A stretch of DNA of 64,000 nucleotides from Poseidonibacter ostreae (GTDB taxonomy: Bacteria; Campylobacterota; Campylobacteria; Campylobacterales; Arcobacteraceae), in assembly GCF_009208075.1 (NCBI RefSeq), contig NZ_WFKJ01000002.1:62001-126000 (forward strand). Reading direction: 5' to 3'. Under the pieces are notes generated by a model that saw only the letters and a program-made list of their open reading frames with translations, was not told the DNA's origin and ran no database searches. Positions 16,787-24,485 of the stretch are shown here, piece after piece (position 1 is the first letter of the stretch; each line of letters begins with the position of its first letter). The position numbers were made by a program, and so were the translations under genes.

Positions 16787-17404
16787 CTAATACTTTGCTA
16801 ATTCAAACTGATCCCATAAAGCCTGTGCTTTCATGTTTCCAGTATCTTTTGCTTTTTTAATATACATTGCTGCTTTTTTCATATCTTTTTTCACACCTTG
16901 TGAAGAGATATACATAAACCCTAAATTTATTTGAGCATCAGTACTTCCTAAAGAAGCTGCTTTTTCATACCAATAAATAGCCTCTTTTTTATCATGTTTT
17001 ACAATTGTTCCAACTGTATACATAAAGCCTAAATTATAAGCAGCTTCCTTATTCTCTAAAAGAGCAGCTTCTGTAAATAATGCAACTGCACGTTTATTAT
17101 TCTTTTCTACACCATATCCATTAATATAGTTTTTTGCTAATTGTGTCATTGCAAAAGGATTTTTAGAATCACTTGCAATTTTTAGCCATTTAATAGACTC
17201 TTTTAAATTCTTTTCAACTCCATCTGCATTATTATACATAATTGATAAATTATGTGCAGCTTGAGAGTTTCCATTTTTTGCACTTTTAATAAAAAACTCA
17301 TAAGCTTTTTTAAACTCATTGTTTTTATATGATTGCAAACCTAAATCATAGTTATTTGCAAATAGTAAAGATGCACAAGAAAGTGCCAACAATACTTTTT
17401 TCAT
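16787..17404 (-). CDS. Sel1-repeat (SLR) periplasmic protein
   Basis: A 205-residue exported protein with a signal peptide (MKKVLLALSCASLLFA) followed by about five Sel1/TPR-like repeats of 36 residues. Examples are AAHNLSIMYNNADGVEKN, AMTQLAKNYINGYGVEKN and AQINLGFMYISSQGVKKD. Such solenoids mediate protein-protein contacts, as in the Hcp and EnhC types. It lacks the paired cysteines of the Helicobacter Hcp proteins. It is divergent from the nirC-like gene and shares its intergenic region. Confidence 0.82.
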   Translation of the reverse strand: MKKVLLALSCASLLFANNYDLGLQSYKNNEFKKAYEFFIKSAKNGNSQAAHNLSIMYNNADGVEKNLKESIKWLKIASDSKNPFAMTQLAKNYINGYGVEKNNKRAVALFTEAALLENKEAAYNLGFMYTVGTIVKHDKKEAIYWYEKAASLGSTDAQINLGFMYISSQGVKKDMKKAAMYIKKAKDTGNMKAQALWDQFELAKY

Positions 17405-17463
17405 TACTATATCCTTTATTATTAAATATATCTGTAATTTTATCTGATTATATACATATAATG

Positions 17464-17505
17464 TTGATAGCAGTCAAGTATTCCAATTATCATTTATGTT
17501 AACAT
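17464..17505 (+). promoter_or_regulatory. FNR/DNR-like box and -10 of the heme d1 operon
   Basis: TTGATAGCAGTCAA at 17464-17477 is a near-perfect FNR-type dyad. A TAACAT hexamer (first, second and last bases conserved) starts 36 bp later at 17500, centring the box at -41.5 from a predicted start at 17512. The first gene begins at 17534. Confidence 0.7.
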
Positions 17506-17533
17506 TTAATACAAAAAAAATAAGGAGTACAAA

Positions 17534-17863
17534 ATGAGTATACTAAGAAAAATACCTCTTGTACTAATATTTTTTTATTCATTTACTTTTGCACAAAATG
17601 TAAGTGGAGAAAAAGTATTTAAAACATATTGTTGGGGATGTCATCACCAAACTTCTGTAGCTTTTGGACCATCATTTCAAGAAATTGCAGATTTAAGAAC
17701 AAGAGGAGAGATTCAAGGTCATATCATTGCTCCTAAATCAATGTATAAGCAATTAGGTCATAAAAGATCAGTAATGCCAAGTTTTGAAGGCAAACTTTCA
17801 AAAGAGGAGTTAGATGCAATAACAGATTTCATTTACTCTTTTAAATCAAAAAAGGATAAATAG
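17534..17863 (+). CDS. Small periplasmic cytochrome c (NirC-like)
   Basis: Monoheme class I cytochrome c of 109 residues with a signal peptide (1-20), C33-W-G-C36-H37 and the axial methionine in Met81-Pro-Ser-Phe. It is the first gene of the heme d1 operon, followed after 1 bp by nirJ. Position and size match NirC/NirM-type cytochromes that accompany nirS and act as electron donors or in heme d1 maturation. Which of the two it is cannot be told from sequence. Confidence 0.82.
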   Translation: MSILRKIPLVLIFFYSFTFAQNVSGEKVFKTYCWGCHHQTSVAFGPSFQEIADLRTRGEIQGHIIAPKSMYKQLGHKRSVMPSFEGKLSKEELDAITDFIYSFKSKKDK

Positions 17864-17864
17864 A

Positions 17865-18986
17865 ATGTTTAGACTCTCGAACCTAATCAAAACAACACTT
17901 GAAGATCAAAAATCAAGAACATTAAATGGTTCAATTATGATTTGGAATTTTACAAATCGTTGTAACCTATTTTGTCATCACTGTTATAGTAAAGCTGATG
18001 CAAATGAAAAAGATACACTAACTTTTGAAGAGATAGAACAAACAATTAAAAGACTTAAAAATGGTGGTGTAAACTTTGTAATTTTTTCAGGTGGAGAACC
18101 ACTTTTAAGAAAAGATATTTTTGATATTGCACAATGTATGAAAGATAATGGAATAATGACTTATCTTTCTACAAACGGTTTATATATAAGTCCTAAAAAT
18201 GTTGATAAAATAATTGAAACATTTAATTATATTGGTATTTCTATTGATGGTATTGAAGAAGTTCATGACCAGTTCCGTGGACAAAAAGGTGCATATAAAA
18301 AATCTATTGAAGCAATAAAACTTGTACAAAAACATGGTGGAAATGCTGGTATAAGATTTACTATCACAAAAGAGACTCAAGATAGCTTTTATGCAATGTT
18401 TGATTTATGTGAAGAATTAAATGTAAACAAACTATATATATCTCACTTAGTTTATTCAGGACGGGGAGAAGATAATCTTGAAATTGATATCTCAAAAGAG
18501 GAAAGAAGAGAGTATGTTAATTTCATAATTGATAAAGCCTTTGAATATTATGAAAGTGGTAGTAATATTGATTTAGTAACTGGAAATATGGAAATGGATG
18601 CAGTTATGTTATTAAATAGGTTTAAAGAAAAATACCCACAAAAAGTTGAACTACTAGAAAGTAAGTTAAAATCTTGGGGTGGAAACTCTGCTGGGAATAG
18701 ACTTGGAAATATGGACTGGGCTGGAAATGTAAAACCAGATCCATTTTTTCCTTTTACAGTTGGGAACTATTTACAAACTCCTTTTGATGAAATTTGGACT
18801 TCAAAGAAAAATGATATTTTAAATCAATTAAGACAAAGTCCAAGAAATATTAAAGGGAAATGTGCCCAGTGTAAATATCTTGAGATTTGTAATGGTGGTT
18901 CAAGATCAAGAGCATATGCAATTAGTGGTGATTTATGGGAAGAAGACCCATCATGTTATTTAACAAATGAAGAGATTAGGAATTAA
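17865..18986 (+). CDS. nirJ: Heme d1 biosynthesis radical SAM protein NirJ
   Basis: Radical SAM/SPASM enzyme that removes the propionate groups of didecarboxysiroheme on the way to heme d1. The 373-residue protein has the SAM cluster C33-X3-C37-X2-C40 (CNLFCHHC), a GGEPLLRKDIF segment and the auxiliary cluster CAQCKYLEICNGGSRSRA with a later Cys in DPSCYL. The nearest alternative is the heme b enzyme AhbD/AhbC; the nir context and NirE/NirF neighbours favour NirJ. It lies 1 bp after the cytochrome gene. Confidence 0.88.
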   Translation: MFRLSNLIKTTLEDQKSRTLNGSIMIWNFTNRCNLFCHHCYSKADANEKDTLTFEEIEQTIKRLKNGGVNFVIFSGGEPLLRKDIFDIAQCMKDNGIMTYLSTNGLYISPKNVDKIIETFNYIGISIDGIEEVHDQFRGQKGAYKKSIEAIKLVQKHGGNAGIRFTITKETQDSFYAMFDLCEELNVNKLYISHLVYSGRGEDNLEIDISKEERREYVNFIIDKAFEYYESGSNIDLVTGNMEMDAVMLLNRFKEKYPQKVELLESKLKSWGGNSAGNRLGNMDWAGNVKPDPFFPFTVGNYLQTPFDEIWTSKKNDILNQLRQSPRNIKGKCAQCKYLEICNGGSRSRAYAISGDLWEEDPSCYLTNEEIRN

Positions 18987-18987
18987 T

Positions 18988-20082
18988 ATGAAAATTTTTA
19001 AAATAATACTTGTAGCAGTTATTGCTCTTAGTTCAGTTTACGCAAAAGAAAAATTCTTTGTAGTTGAGAGAGAAAGCTCATCACTTGCAACAATCTATAA
19101 TGGTTTAAAAAGAACTAATATAGAAGGCATGAGAAATATGAATCATGGAGTTGTAAAGTTTGAGGGGAAAGATGGTTATGTAATATCAAGAGATGGATAT
19201 GTTATTAAATTCAATCCAGAATCTGAAAAGATATTAGCAGAATATAAAACTTCAAAATCAGCAATTGGTTTTGTAATTGGTAAAAACTATGTTGCAGTTG
19301 CAAACTATGATGATAAAAGTGTTGATATTTTGGATAGAGATTTAAAACCTATTAAAAAAATAAAAACTAATTCTAAAAATGTGGGAATTAAAATATATAA
19401 AGACTATTTAATTTTCTCACAAATGGATAATGACACAATTAGCGTTTATAAAGACATGAATCTTGGAATTGGTACTGCTGACTTTAAAGTATATAAAGAG
19501 TTTAAAGATGTAGGACAGTTACCTTTTGATGCAATGATAAAAGATAATAACTATATTGCAGGATTTTTTACATCACCACATTATGGTGTTGTAGATTTAG
19601 ATACAATGTCATACAAAAAAATCAAGATTTATTTAAATGATGAAAGAAAGATGGTACTTAAAGTTCCTCACTTTGGATTTTGGAGTATTGGTGGAGATAA
19701 AGTATTTGTTCCAGCAGTTGGCGATAATAAAGTTTTAGTTTATGATAAAGATTTTAAATTTATCAAAAATATTGAAACTCAAGGTTTACCTGTATTTACA
19801 AGTTTAAGTCCTGATAAAAAACATTTAGCAGTTACTTATTCAGGAAAAGATTTTCCTACAATACAAATAATAGATACAAAGACATTAAAAATTATACATA
19901 CATTTAATTTTGATGGAAAAGTTCTACATGTAAGATGGTCAAATAAATCACCACAATTATATGTATCAGTAAATGATACAAATAAAATAGCAGTAATACA
20001 CACTAAAGAGTGGTTTTTAAATAGAGAAATATTTAATGTTAAAAAGCCTTCGGGAATATTTATATATGAGGATGGAAAATAA
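18988..20082 (+). CDS. nirF: Heme d1 biosynthesis protein NirF
   Basis: Periplasmic d1-propeller protein needed for late heme d1 synthesis. The 364-residue protein has a signal peptide (1-19, cleavage after SSVYA) and an eight-bladed propeller resembling the d1 domain of NirS without a cytochrome domain. SPDKKHLAV and HFGFWSIGGDK are typical blades. No N-terminal lipobox cysteine is seen, unlike some NirF proteins. The ATG at 18988 is chosen because TTAGGAATTA precedes it and the signal peptide then begins MKIFKII. An upstream in-frame ATG inside nirJ (18967) is less likely. Confidence 0.85.
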   Translation: MKIFKIILVAVIALSSVYAKEKFFVVERESSSLATIYNGLKRTNIEGMRNMNHGVVKFEGKDGYVISRDGYVIKFNPESEKILAEYKTSKSAIGFVIGKNYVAVANYDDKSVDILDRDLKPIKKIKTNSKNVGIKIYKDYLIFSQMDNDTISVYKDMNLGIGTADFKVYKEFKDVGQLPFDAMIKDNNYIAGFFTSPHYGVVDLDTMSYKKIKIYLNDERKMVLKVPHFGFWSIGGDKVFVPAVGDNKVLVYDKDFKFIKNIETQGLPVFTSLSPDKKHLAVTYSGKDFPTIQIIDTKTLKIIHTFNFDGKVLHVRWSNKSPQLYVSVNDTNKIAVIHTKEWFLNREIFNVKKPSGIFIYEDGK

Positions 20083-20083
20083 A

Positions 20084-20815
20084 ATGGGTAAAGTATATTT
20101 AACAGGAGCAGGTCCTGGTGCAATTGATTTAATGACAGTGAAAGCTGCAAGATTAGTAACTGAAGCTGATATTATAATTTATGATAGATTAGCAAATCCA
20201 AAAATTTTAGAAACAGCTAAAGAAGGATGTGAGTTAGTTTATGTAGGTAAACAAGATGGAAAGCACTCAGTGCCTCAAGATGAAATAAATGAAATTATTT
20301 ATCAAGCAGCATTAAAGCATGAAAAAGTTGTAAGACTTAAAGGTGGAGACCCTTTTGTATTTGGACGTGGTGGAGAAGAAGCTATTTATCTTTTTGATAG
20401 AGAGATTAAATTTGAAATTATCCCTGGTATTACATCATCTATATCAGTACCTGCTTATGCAGGTATTCCTGTAACTCATAGAGGTGTTACAACATCTTTT
20501 AGAGTTGTAACTGGTCATGAATCACCAAATAAAAGAATTTCACAAATAGAGTGGGAAAGTTTTTTAAATGATGAAACACTTATTTTCTTAATGGGATTCC
20601 ATAATATTGGATTAATTACTAGAAAACTTATAAAACATGGAAAAGATAAAGATTACCCATGTGCAGTAATATCTAAAGGTTCAACTCCAGAACAAGAAGT
20701 TGTAGTTTCAACTTTAGAAAATATTGTAGAAGACTCTAAAAATATGCCAACACCTGCAATTATTGTTGTTGGAGAAGTTGTAAAATTAAGAGAAAAGATT
20801 AAATGGACTTATTAG
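20084..20815 (+). CDS. nirE: Uroporphyrinogen-III C-methyltransferase (NirE/CobA type)
   Basis: SAM-dependent enzyme making precorrin-2 from uroporphyrinogen III, the first committed step to siroheme and heme d1. The 243-residue protein has the family signatures GAGPGAIDLMTVKAARLV, VVRLKGGDPFVFGRGGEE and PGITSSISVPAYAGIPVTHRG. It is a stand-alone SUMT without CysG dehydrogenase or HemD fusions. The start at 20084 lies 1 base after the nirF stop; earlier in-frame ATGs overlap nirF. Its place in the nirJ-F operon favours the name nirE over cobA. Confidence 0.9.
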   Translation: MGKVYLTGAGPGAIDLMTVKAARLVTEADIIIYDRLANPKILETAKEGCELVYVGKQDGKHSVPQDEINEIIYQAALKHEKVVRLKGGDPFVFGRGGEEAIYLFDREIKFEIIPGITSSISVPAYAGIPVTHRGVTTSFRVVTGHESPNKRISQIEWESFLNDETLIFLMGFHNIGLITRKLIKHGKDKDYPCAVISKGSTPEQEVVVSTLENIVEDSKNMPTPAIIVVGEVVKLREKIKWTY

Positions 20816-20819
20816 TCCT

Positions 20820-21038
20820 TTAATCTTCTTCTTTAAACTTTTTATTTACATACATTGCAAGTCCTGATAGTAAAGAAATTCCAAAAGAAATAACTAAGCC
20901 TCTACCTACTGTATATAAACAATCATTTATATTAACTCCACTTTTATATTCAAGTGCAGCCCAAATAACATGACCTATAAAAACTATTATAGCAGCACCT
21001 GCTAATAAGGTTGATGCCTGAATACTATTTTCTTCCAT
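20820..21038 (-). CDS. Small two-helix membrane protein after a Crp/Fnr gene
   Basis: A 72-residue protein with two membrane helices (about 9-28 and 44-64) and a charged tail KKFKEED. It starts 1 base after the stop of Crp/Fnr regulator 2 in the same direction, so it is almost certainly co-transcribed and would share its FNR-like promoter. No clear Shine-Dalgarno of its own, consistent with coupling. Family not recognised. Confidence 0.6.
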   Translation of the reverse strand: MEENSIQASTLLAGAAIIVFIGHVIWAALEYKSGVNINDCLYTVGRGLVISFGISLLSGLAMYVNKKFKEED

Positions 21039-21039
21039 C

Positions 21040-21672
21040 TTAAGTAAAGAATACTTCTAGTTTTTCTTTATCTACTGTTTTTGCTTTTGCATCTATTAAA
21101 CCATCATTTTTAAATACTCTTAGCATTCTAGAAAGTGTTTCAGGTGAGATATTTAATATCTCTGCAACCATGATATTTTTAGTATTAAAGAAATCTTCTG
21201 TGTGTTCACATAAATACTTTGCAATTCTTTCTTTTGAATCAAGAACTACATGTAAAGATACAAGCTTTTCTAGATTTCTAATTTTTTTAATAAGTGATGT
21301 TTGAATCATAAATGATAATTCAGGATCTTGATATATAACTTCTTTTAGCTTTACAAAATCTACTCTTAAAACTTCTGATTCTGAAAAACATTGTGCAGTT
21401 GCTGGATAAGGTATTTCTTCAAAATTAGCAACCTCAGCAATAAGCTCATTAGAATGAAAGTATTTCATAATAATCTCTTTATCATTTGAAGCAGTTTTAT
21501 AAAGCTTTACAATACCTTTTGCAAGTATATATAAATACCTTGATTCATCACCTTCATAAAAAATAATATTGTCTTTTGATAATTTTAGTAGTGTAGTAAA
21601 TTCTTCAATCTGAGATATAGTTTCATCTCTTAAATCTTTAAATAAGTAAATATCTTTTAACTTAACTTTCAC
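21040..21672 (-). CDS. Crp/Fnr-family transcriptional regulator 2
   Basis: A 210-residue regulator with a cNMP-type barrel (about 8-115), long dimerisation helix and winged helix. The recognition helix ISPETLSRMLRVF carries Glu178, Ser181 and Arg182, the FNR-like E-x-x-S-R code. No N-terminal FNR cysteine cluster is present. Its own promoter has an FNR-like box (21735-21748) at -41.5, suggesting positive autoregulation or control by regulator 1. Located inside the heme d1 gene block, it is the best candidate for a DNR/NssR-type regulator of denitrification here. Ligand (heme-NO or other) cannot be read from sequence. Confidence 0.85.
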   Translation of the reverse strand: MKVKLKDIYLFKDLRDETISQIEEFTTLLKLSKDNIIFYEGDESRYLYILAKGIVKLYKTASNDKEIIMKYFHSNELIAEVANFEEIPYPATAQCFSESEVLRVDFVKLKEVIYQDPELSFMIQTSLIKKIRNLEKLVSLHVVLDSKERIAKYLCEHTEDFFNTKNIMVAEILNISPETLSRMLRVFKNDGLIDAKAKTVDKEKLEVFFT

Positions 21673-21706
21673 TTCGTCTCCTAAATTTTAGAATTGATTT
21701 AATGAA

Positions 21707-21748
21707 AGTATAGTTAAAAAATCTTTTTATCCACTTGATTTGAGTTAA
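21707..21748 (-). promoter_or_regulatory. FNR/DNR-like box and -10 of Crp/Fnr regulator 2
   Basis: Read on the minus strand, TTAACTCAAATCAA (21748 to 21735) is followed by TATACT (21712 to 21707), 36 bp from box start to -10 start. The box is centred at -41.5 from a predicted start at 21700, 28 bp before the ATG. Confidence 0.65.
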
Positions 21749-21758
21749 GTAAATAGGA

Positions 21759-22139
21759 TTATTTTAGTTCAAAATAACTTTTAACCCAAGAAAGTTCCGT
21801 ATCATTTTGTAATACTATTTTAGTTATTTCATTTTTATTTTTATCAAGTATTGATAAATTCATACCCTCAAGTTTTAAAAACTCTTTTCCCCATTGTTTT
21901 TCTAACTGTTCTAATCTACCATAAACATCTTTTGCAGGTGGTTTCTCTTTTATATCAGTAATTTTACTTCTAATAGATAAGCCCCCTGCTCTTTTTTCTA
22001 AAACATATGGCATATGCTTTTGTAAGATTGGATAAACTCTTTGATCTTTTGCACTTGGCATTCCTTGTTTTAATGCCATAATTCCTAGTAACATAAATAC
22101 AGCAAAAAATGCTACTATTAATAATCTACTTACTTTCAT
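21759..22139 (-). CDS. Hypothetical membrane-anchored protein in the heme d1 block
   Basis: A 126-residue protein with one N-terminal TM or signal anchor (about 5-24) and an exported soluble part beginning QGMPSAKDQRVYP. Its start overlaps the stop of the precorrin-2 dehydrogenase gene by 4 bp (ATGA), so it is translationally coupled and shares its FNR-like promoter. No cysteine or histidine-rich heme site. Not recognised; context suggests a periplasmic role in nitrite reductase or heme d1 maturation, which is inference only. Confidence 0.65.
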   Translation of the reverse strand: MKVSRLLIVAFFAVFMLLGIMALKQGMPSAKDQRVYPILQKHMPYVLEKRAGGLSIRSKITDIKEKPPAKDVYGRLEQLEKQWGKEFLKLEGMNLSILDKNKNEITKIVLQNDTELSWVKSYFELK

Positions 22140-22708
22140 TTTTCTTCCTTAAAATTAGATATATACTCTTTAGCTTTTTTATCTAAAAACTTCATTCTAT
22201 CTTTACCTTTTGGCATTGTATTTCTATATTCTCTCATTTGTTTTAAAAAGTTCTCTACTGAATTTGGAATAATATTTTCCAACCATAGTTTTAATTGCTT
22301 TGACATTGCAGGTGAACTTCCTGATGTAGAAATTGCAATAGTTAAATCACCTTTTTTAATATGTGCAGGAAAAATAAAATCACAGTATTCTTGAATATCA
22401 ACACAAGAGTACAAACATTTATAATCTCTAGTTTCTACATATATTGATTCTTGCAGTTTTATATTATCAACTGCTGCAAGTACAATATCAAAACCTTTGG
22501 CATCACTAAAATTATAATTTCTTTGTATATAAGATAAGCACTTATTTTGTATTAACTCTCTTACTTCACTTATACATTCATTTGAAATAATTGTAATATT
22601 ATTTGTAAACTCTAATAGATATTTTAATTTTCTATAAGCAATTGTACCACCACCTATAATTAAAACTTTTTTATCATCAAACTTTATAAACACTGGAACA
22701 TATGACAT
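22136..22708 (-). CDS. Precorrin-2 dehydrogenase / sirohydrochlorin ferrochelatase (CysG N-terminal type)
   Basis: NAD-dependent oxidation of precorrin-2 to sirohydrochlorin, possibly with iron insertion, supplying siroheme for heme d1. The 190-residue protein resembles Met8p/CysG-N: FIKFDDKKVLIIGGGTIAYRKLKYLLEF (Rossmann turn), VLAAVDNIKLQESIY, and DFIFPAHIKKGDLTIAISTSGSSPAMSKQLK. An in-frame upstream ATG at 22795 is rejected because it precedes the predicted transcription start (22729); the ATG at 22708 has AAAGG 7 bases upstream. NirE (20084) makes its substrate and the divergent decarboxylase uses its product. Confidence 0.85.
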   Translation of the reverse strand: MSYVPVFIKFDDKKVLIIGGGTIAYRKLKYLLEFTNNITIISNECISEVRELIQNKCLSYIQRNYNFSDAKGFDIVLAAVDNIKLQESIYVETRDYKCLYSCVDIQEYCDFIFPAHIKKGDLTIAISTSGSSPAMSKQLKLWLENIIPNSVENFLKQMREYRNTMPKGKDRMKFLDKKAKEYISNFKEEK

Positions 22709-22735
22709 TAAATACCTTTGGGATTTATAAAAGAA

Positions 22736-22777
22736 ATTATAGTCAAATTTATATCTGAAATACTTAATGCATATCAA
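22736..22777 (-). promoter_or_regulatory. FNR/DNR-like box and -10 of the precorrin-2 dehydrogenase operon
   Basis: On the minus strand TTGATATGCATTAA (22777 to 22764) is followed 36 bp later by a perfect TATAAT (22741 to 22736). The box centre is at -41.5 from a predicted start at 22729, 21 bp before the ATG at 22708. Confidence 0.7.
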
Positions 22778-22786
22778 GTAAAAAAG

Positions 22787-22828
22787 TTGTTTCAAATCAA
22801 GGCAGAAGTGAAAAATTGTTGATATACT
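22787..22828 (+). promoter_or_regulatory. FNR/DNR-like box and -10 of the siroheme decarboxylase gene
   Basis: TTGTTTCAAATCAA at 22787-22800 precedes TATACT at 22823-22828 by 36 bp, start to start. Predicted transcription start 22835, 21 bp before the ATG. It lies 9 bp from the box serving the divergent gene, so two dimers could sit side by side, each driving one direction. Confidence 0.65.
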
Positions 22829-22855
22829 TTCTCAAAATCGAATATAGGAATAAAT

Positions 22856-23857
22856 ATGAAAGATGAGATATTATATAGAGTACAAAAAAACTTTCCTCTT
22901 GTTATTAAACCTTTTGAGCAAATTGCAAAAGAGTTAAATACAACAGAAGATGAAGTAATAAAAATCTTACAAGAAGAGAAAGCAAACAATATTATTAGAC
23001 AAACATCTGCAATTTTTGATACTAAAAAGCTAGGATATACATCTTCTTTAGTTGCATTTGAGATTGATGAAGACAAAATTGATGATGCAGTAATTATTTT
23101 AAACTCACACCCTGGTATTTCACATAATTATGAAAGAAATCATAAATATAACATTTGGTTTACAATAGCGATATCACCAGAATCAAAATCCAATTTAGAG
23201 GATACAGTTAAACTTTTATCAGAACTTACAAAAGCTTCTGATTATATTTTATTACCTACATTAAAACTTTTTAAGATATCTGTAAAATTAGATACAACTA
23301 ATAAACAAGATAAAAAAGAAAAAGTTGAAAAGAAAAAGTTGAAAGACTTAGAACTGACTCCTTATCATTATAATATTATAAAAGAAGCTCAAAATGATAT
23401 AGCAATTGTTTCAGAACCCTTTAAAGGAATTATTGAAAAATTAGATATTACTTATGAAGAGTTCTTTAAAGTATTACAAGACTTTCAAGATTCAGGTGTC
23501 ATGAGAAGATTTGCCTGTATTTTAAATCATAGAAAAGCAGGATTTGGAGCAAATGCAATGGTTGCTTGGGATATTGAAGAAGGTGAAGAAGGTGAAAGAA
23601 TTGGTGAAATTGCAGCTTTCTTCTCAGCTGTTTCACACTGTTATTTAAGACCTAAGTACCCTACTTGGAACTATAATCTATTTACTATGATTCATGGAAA
23701 AACAAAAGAAGATACGCAAGCAGTGATTGAAAGTATTCAAAATGAAATACCATATAAATCAAATATGCCACTTTATTCATCAAGAGAATTTAAAAAAATT
23801 AGAATTAAATATTTTAGTGATGAATTTAAACAGTGGGAAGAAAAATATATAAAATAA
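22856..23857 (+). CDS. Fused siroheme decarboxylase (NirDL/NirGH, AhbA-AhbB type)
   Basis: Decarboxylates siroheme to didecarboxysiroheme for heme d1. The 333-residue protein holds two Lrp/AsnC-like modules in tandem. The N-terminal module (about 1-150) has an HTH-like part, SSLVAFEI and the HNYERNHKYNIWFTI region. The C-terminal module (about 165-333) has FQDSGVMRRFACILNHRKAGFGANAMVAW and VSHCYLRPKYPTWNYNLFTM, the NirL/NirH/AhbB hallmark. A Lys-rich linker (DKKEKVEKKKLK) joins them. Proteobacteria often encode four proteins (NirD, L, G, H); here one fusion seems to do the job. AATATAGGAATAA precedes the ATG. Confidence 0.85.
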   Translation: MKDEILYRVQKNFPLVIKPFEQIAKELNTTEDEVIKILQEEKANNIIRQTSAIFDTKKLGYTSSLVAFEIDEDKIDDAVIILNSHPGISHNYERNHKYNIWFTIAISPESKSNLEDTVKLLSELTKASDYILLPTLKLFKISVKLDTTNKQDKKEKVEKKKLKDLELTPYHYNIIKEAQNDIAIVSEPFKGIIEKLDITYEEFFKVLQDFQDSGVMRRFACILNHRKAGFGANAMVAWDIEEGEEGERIGEIAAFFSAVSHCYLRPKYPTWNYNLFTMIHGKTKEDTQAVIESIQNEIPYKSNMPLYSSREFKKIRIKYFSDEFKQWEEKYIK

Positions 23858-23866
23858 GGAATAAAA

Positions 23867-24259
23867 ATGGAACTATTTATAAAACTTGAAGCAGGTTATC
23901 TTGGAATTGGTTTATTTACTTTACTAATTACACTATTTGTAACAACAAGACCTTTTATGAGCAAAGGTTCAGTAGTAAAAGGATTAATTTTTGTAGCTCC
24001 AGCAATTGCAATGTTTATTGGAATGCACTTTTATGTTACAAGTAGTAGAATGGTTGAAGTCGAAACTGCTTTTGAAAAAGGTGATAAAGTAATTTGTGAA
24101 AGTAGAGCTATTAGAAAAGTTGCTCAAAGTGTTACAATTGAAAAATCTAATGAATGGACTTTAAAAGACCATAATTTTAGCTCTCCAAACTATAATAGAG
24201 AGTTCTTTTCTGCTAGATGTATCAAGTTTGTACCCCTATCAAATCCTCCTAAAAAATAA
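23867..24259 (+). CDS. Hypothetical membrane protein downstream of the siroheme decarboxylase
   Basis: A 130-residue protein with two TM helices (about 10-28 and 38-56) followed by an exported C-terminal domain. That domain contains two cysteines, in KVICESRAI and SARCIKFVP, which could form a disulfide. It starts 9 bp after the decarboxylase gene behind AAGGAATAAAA, so it is in the same operon. Not recognised; likely linked to nitrite reduction or heme d1 by location only. Confidence 0.65.
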   Translation: MELFIKLEAGYLGIGLFTLLITLFVTTRPFMSKGSVVKGLIFVAPAIAMFIGMHFYVTSSRMVEVETAFEKGDKVICESRAIRKVAQSVTIEKSNEWTLKDHNFSSPNYNREFFSARCIKFVPLSNPPKK

Positions 24260-24270
24260 CTTATAAAATT

Positions 24271-24301
24271 ATAGATAATTTAATTAAATTAAATTATCTA
24301 T
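24271..24301. repeat. Long A/T inverted repeat after the heme d1 block
   Basis: ATAGATAATTT (24271-24281) pairs perfectly with AAATTATCTAT (24291-24301) around a 9-base loop, directly after the stop at 24259. It lacks a T-run in either direction, so it is a weak terminator candidate. The remaining bases up to 24485 hold two TATACT hexamers (24371-24376 and 24409-24414) that may drive the transporter operon. Confidence 0.4.
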
Positions 24302-24485
24302 ACAAATAACTGTAATTTAAAAGAATAAAACAAGACATTTTAAGTAATTTATTTAATATTGTTTAAAAAATATACTATTTTTGCTACGCAAATGCTATCT
24401 TTTCCTTTTATACTAGTTTTGTTAGTTTATTTATAGCTTCCTATAAATAAAAAATTAAAATCAATTAAAAAATAAGGATAGAAAA

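Noticed and set aside
22709-22795. Longer N-terminus for the precorrin-2 dehydrogenase
   Set aside because: The extra 29 residues are unlike the family, and the ATG lies upstream of the predicted transcription start and across the activator box.
24271-24301. Strong intrinsic terminator after 24259
   Set aside because: The stem is purely A/T apart from one G-C pair per arm and no T-run follows, so it is listed only as an inverted repeat.
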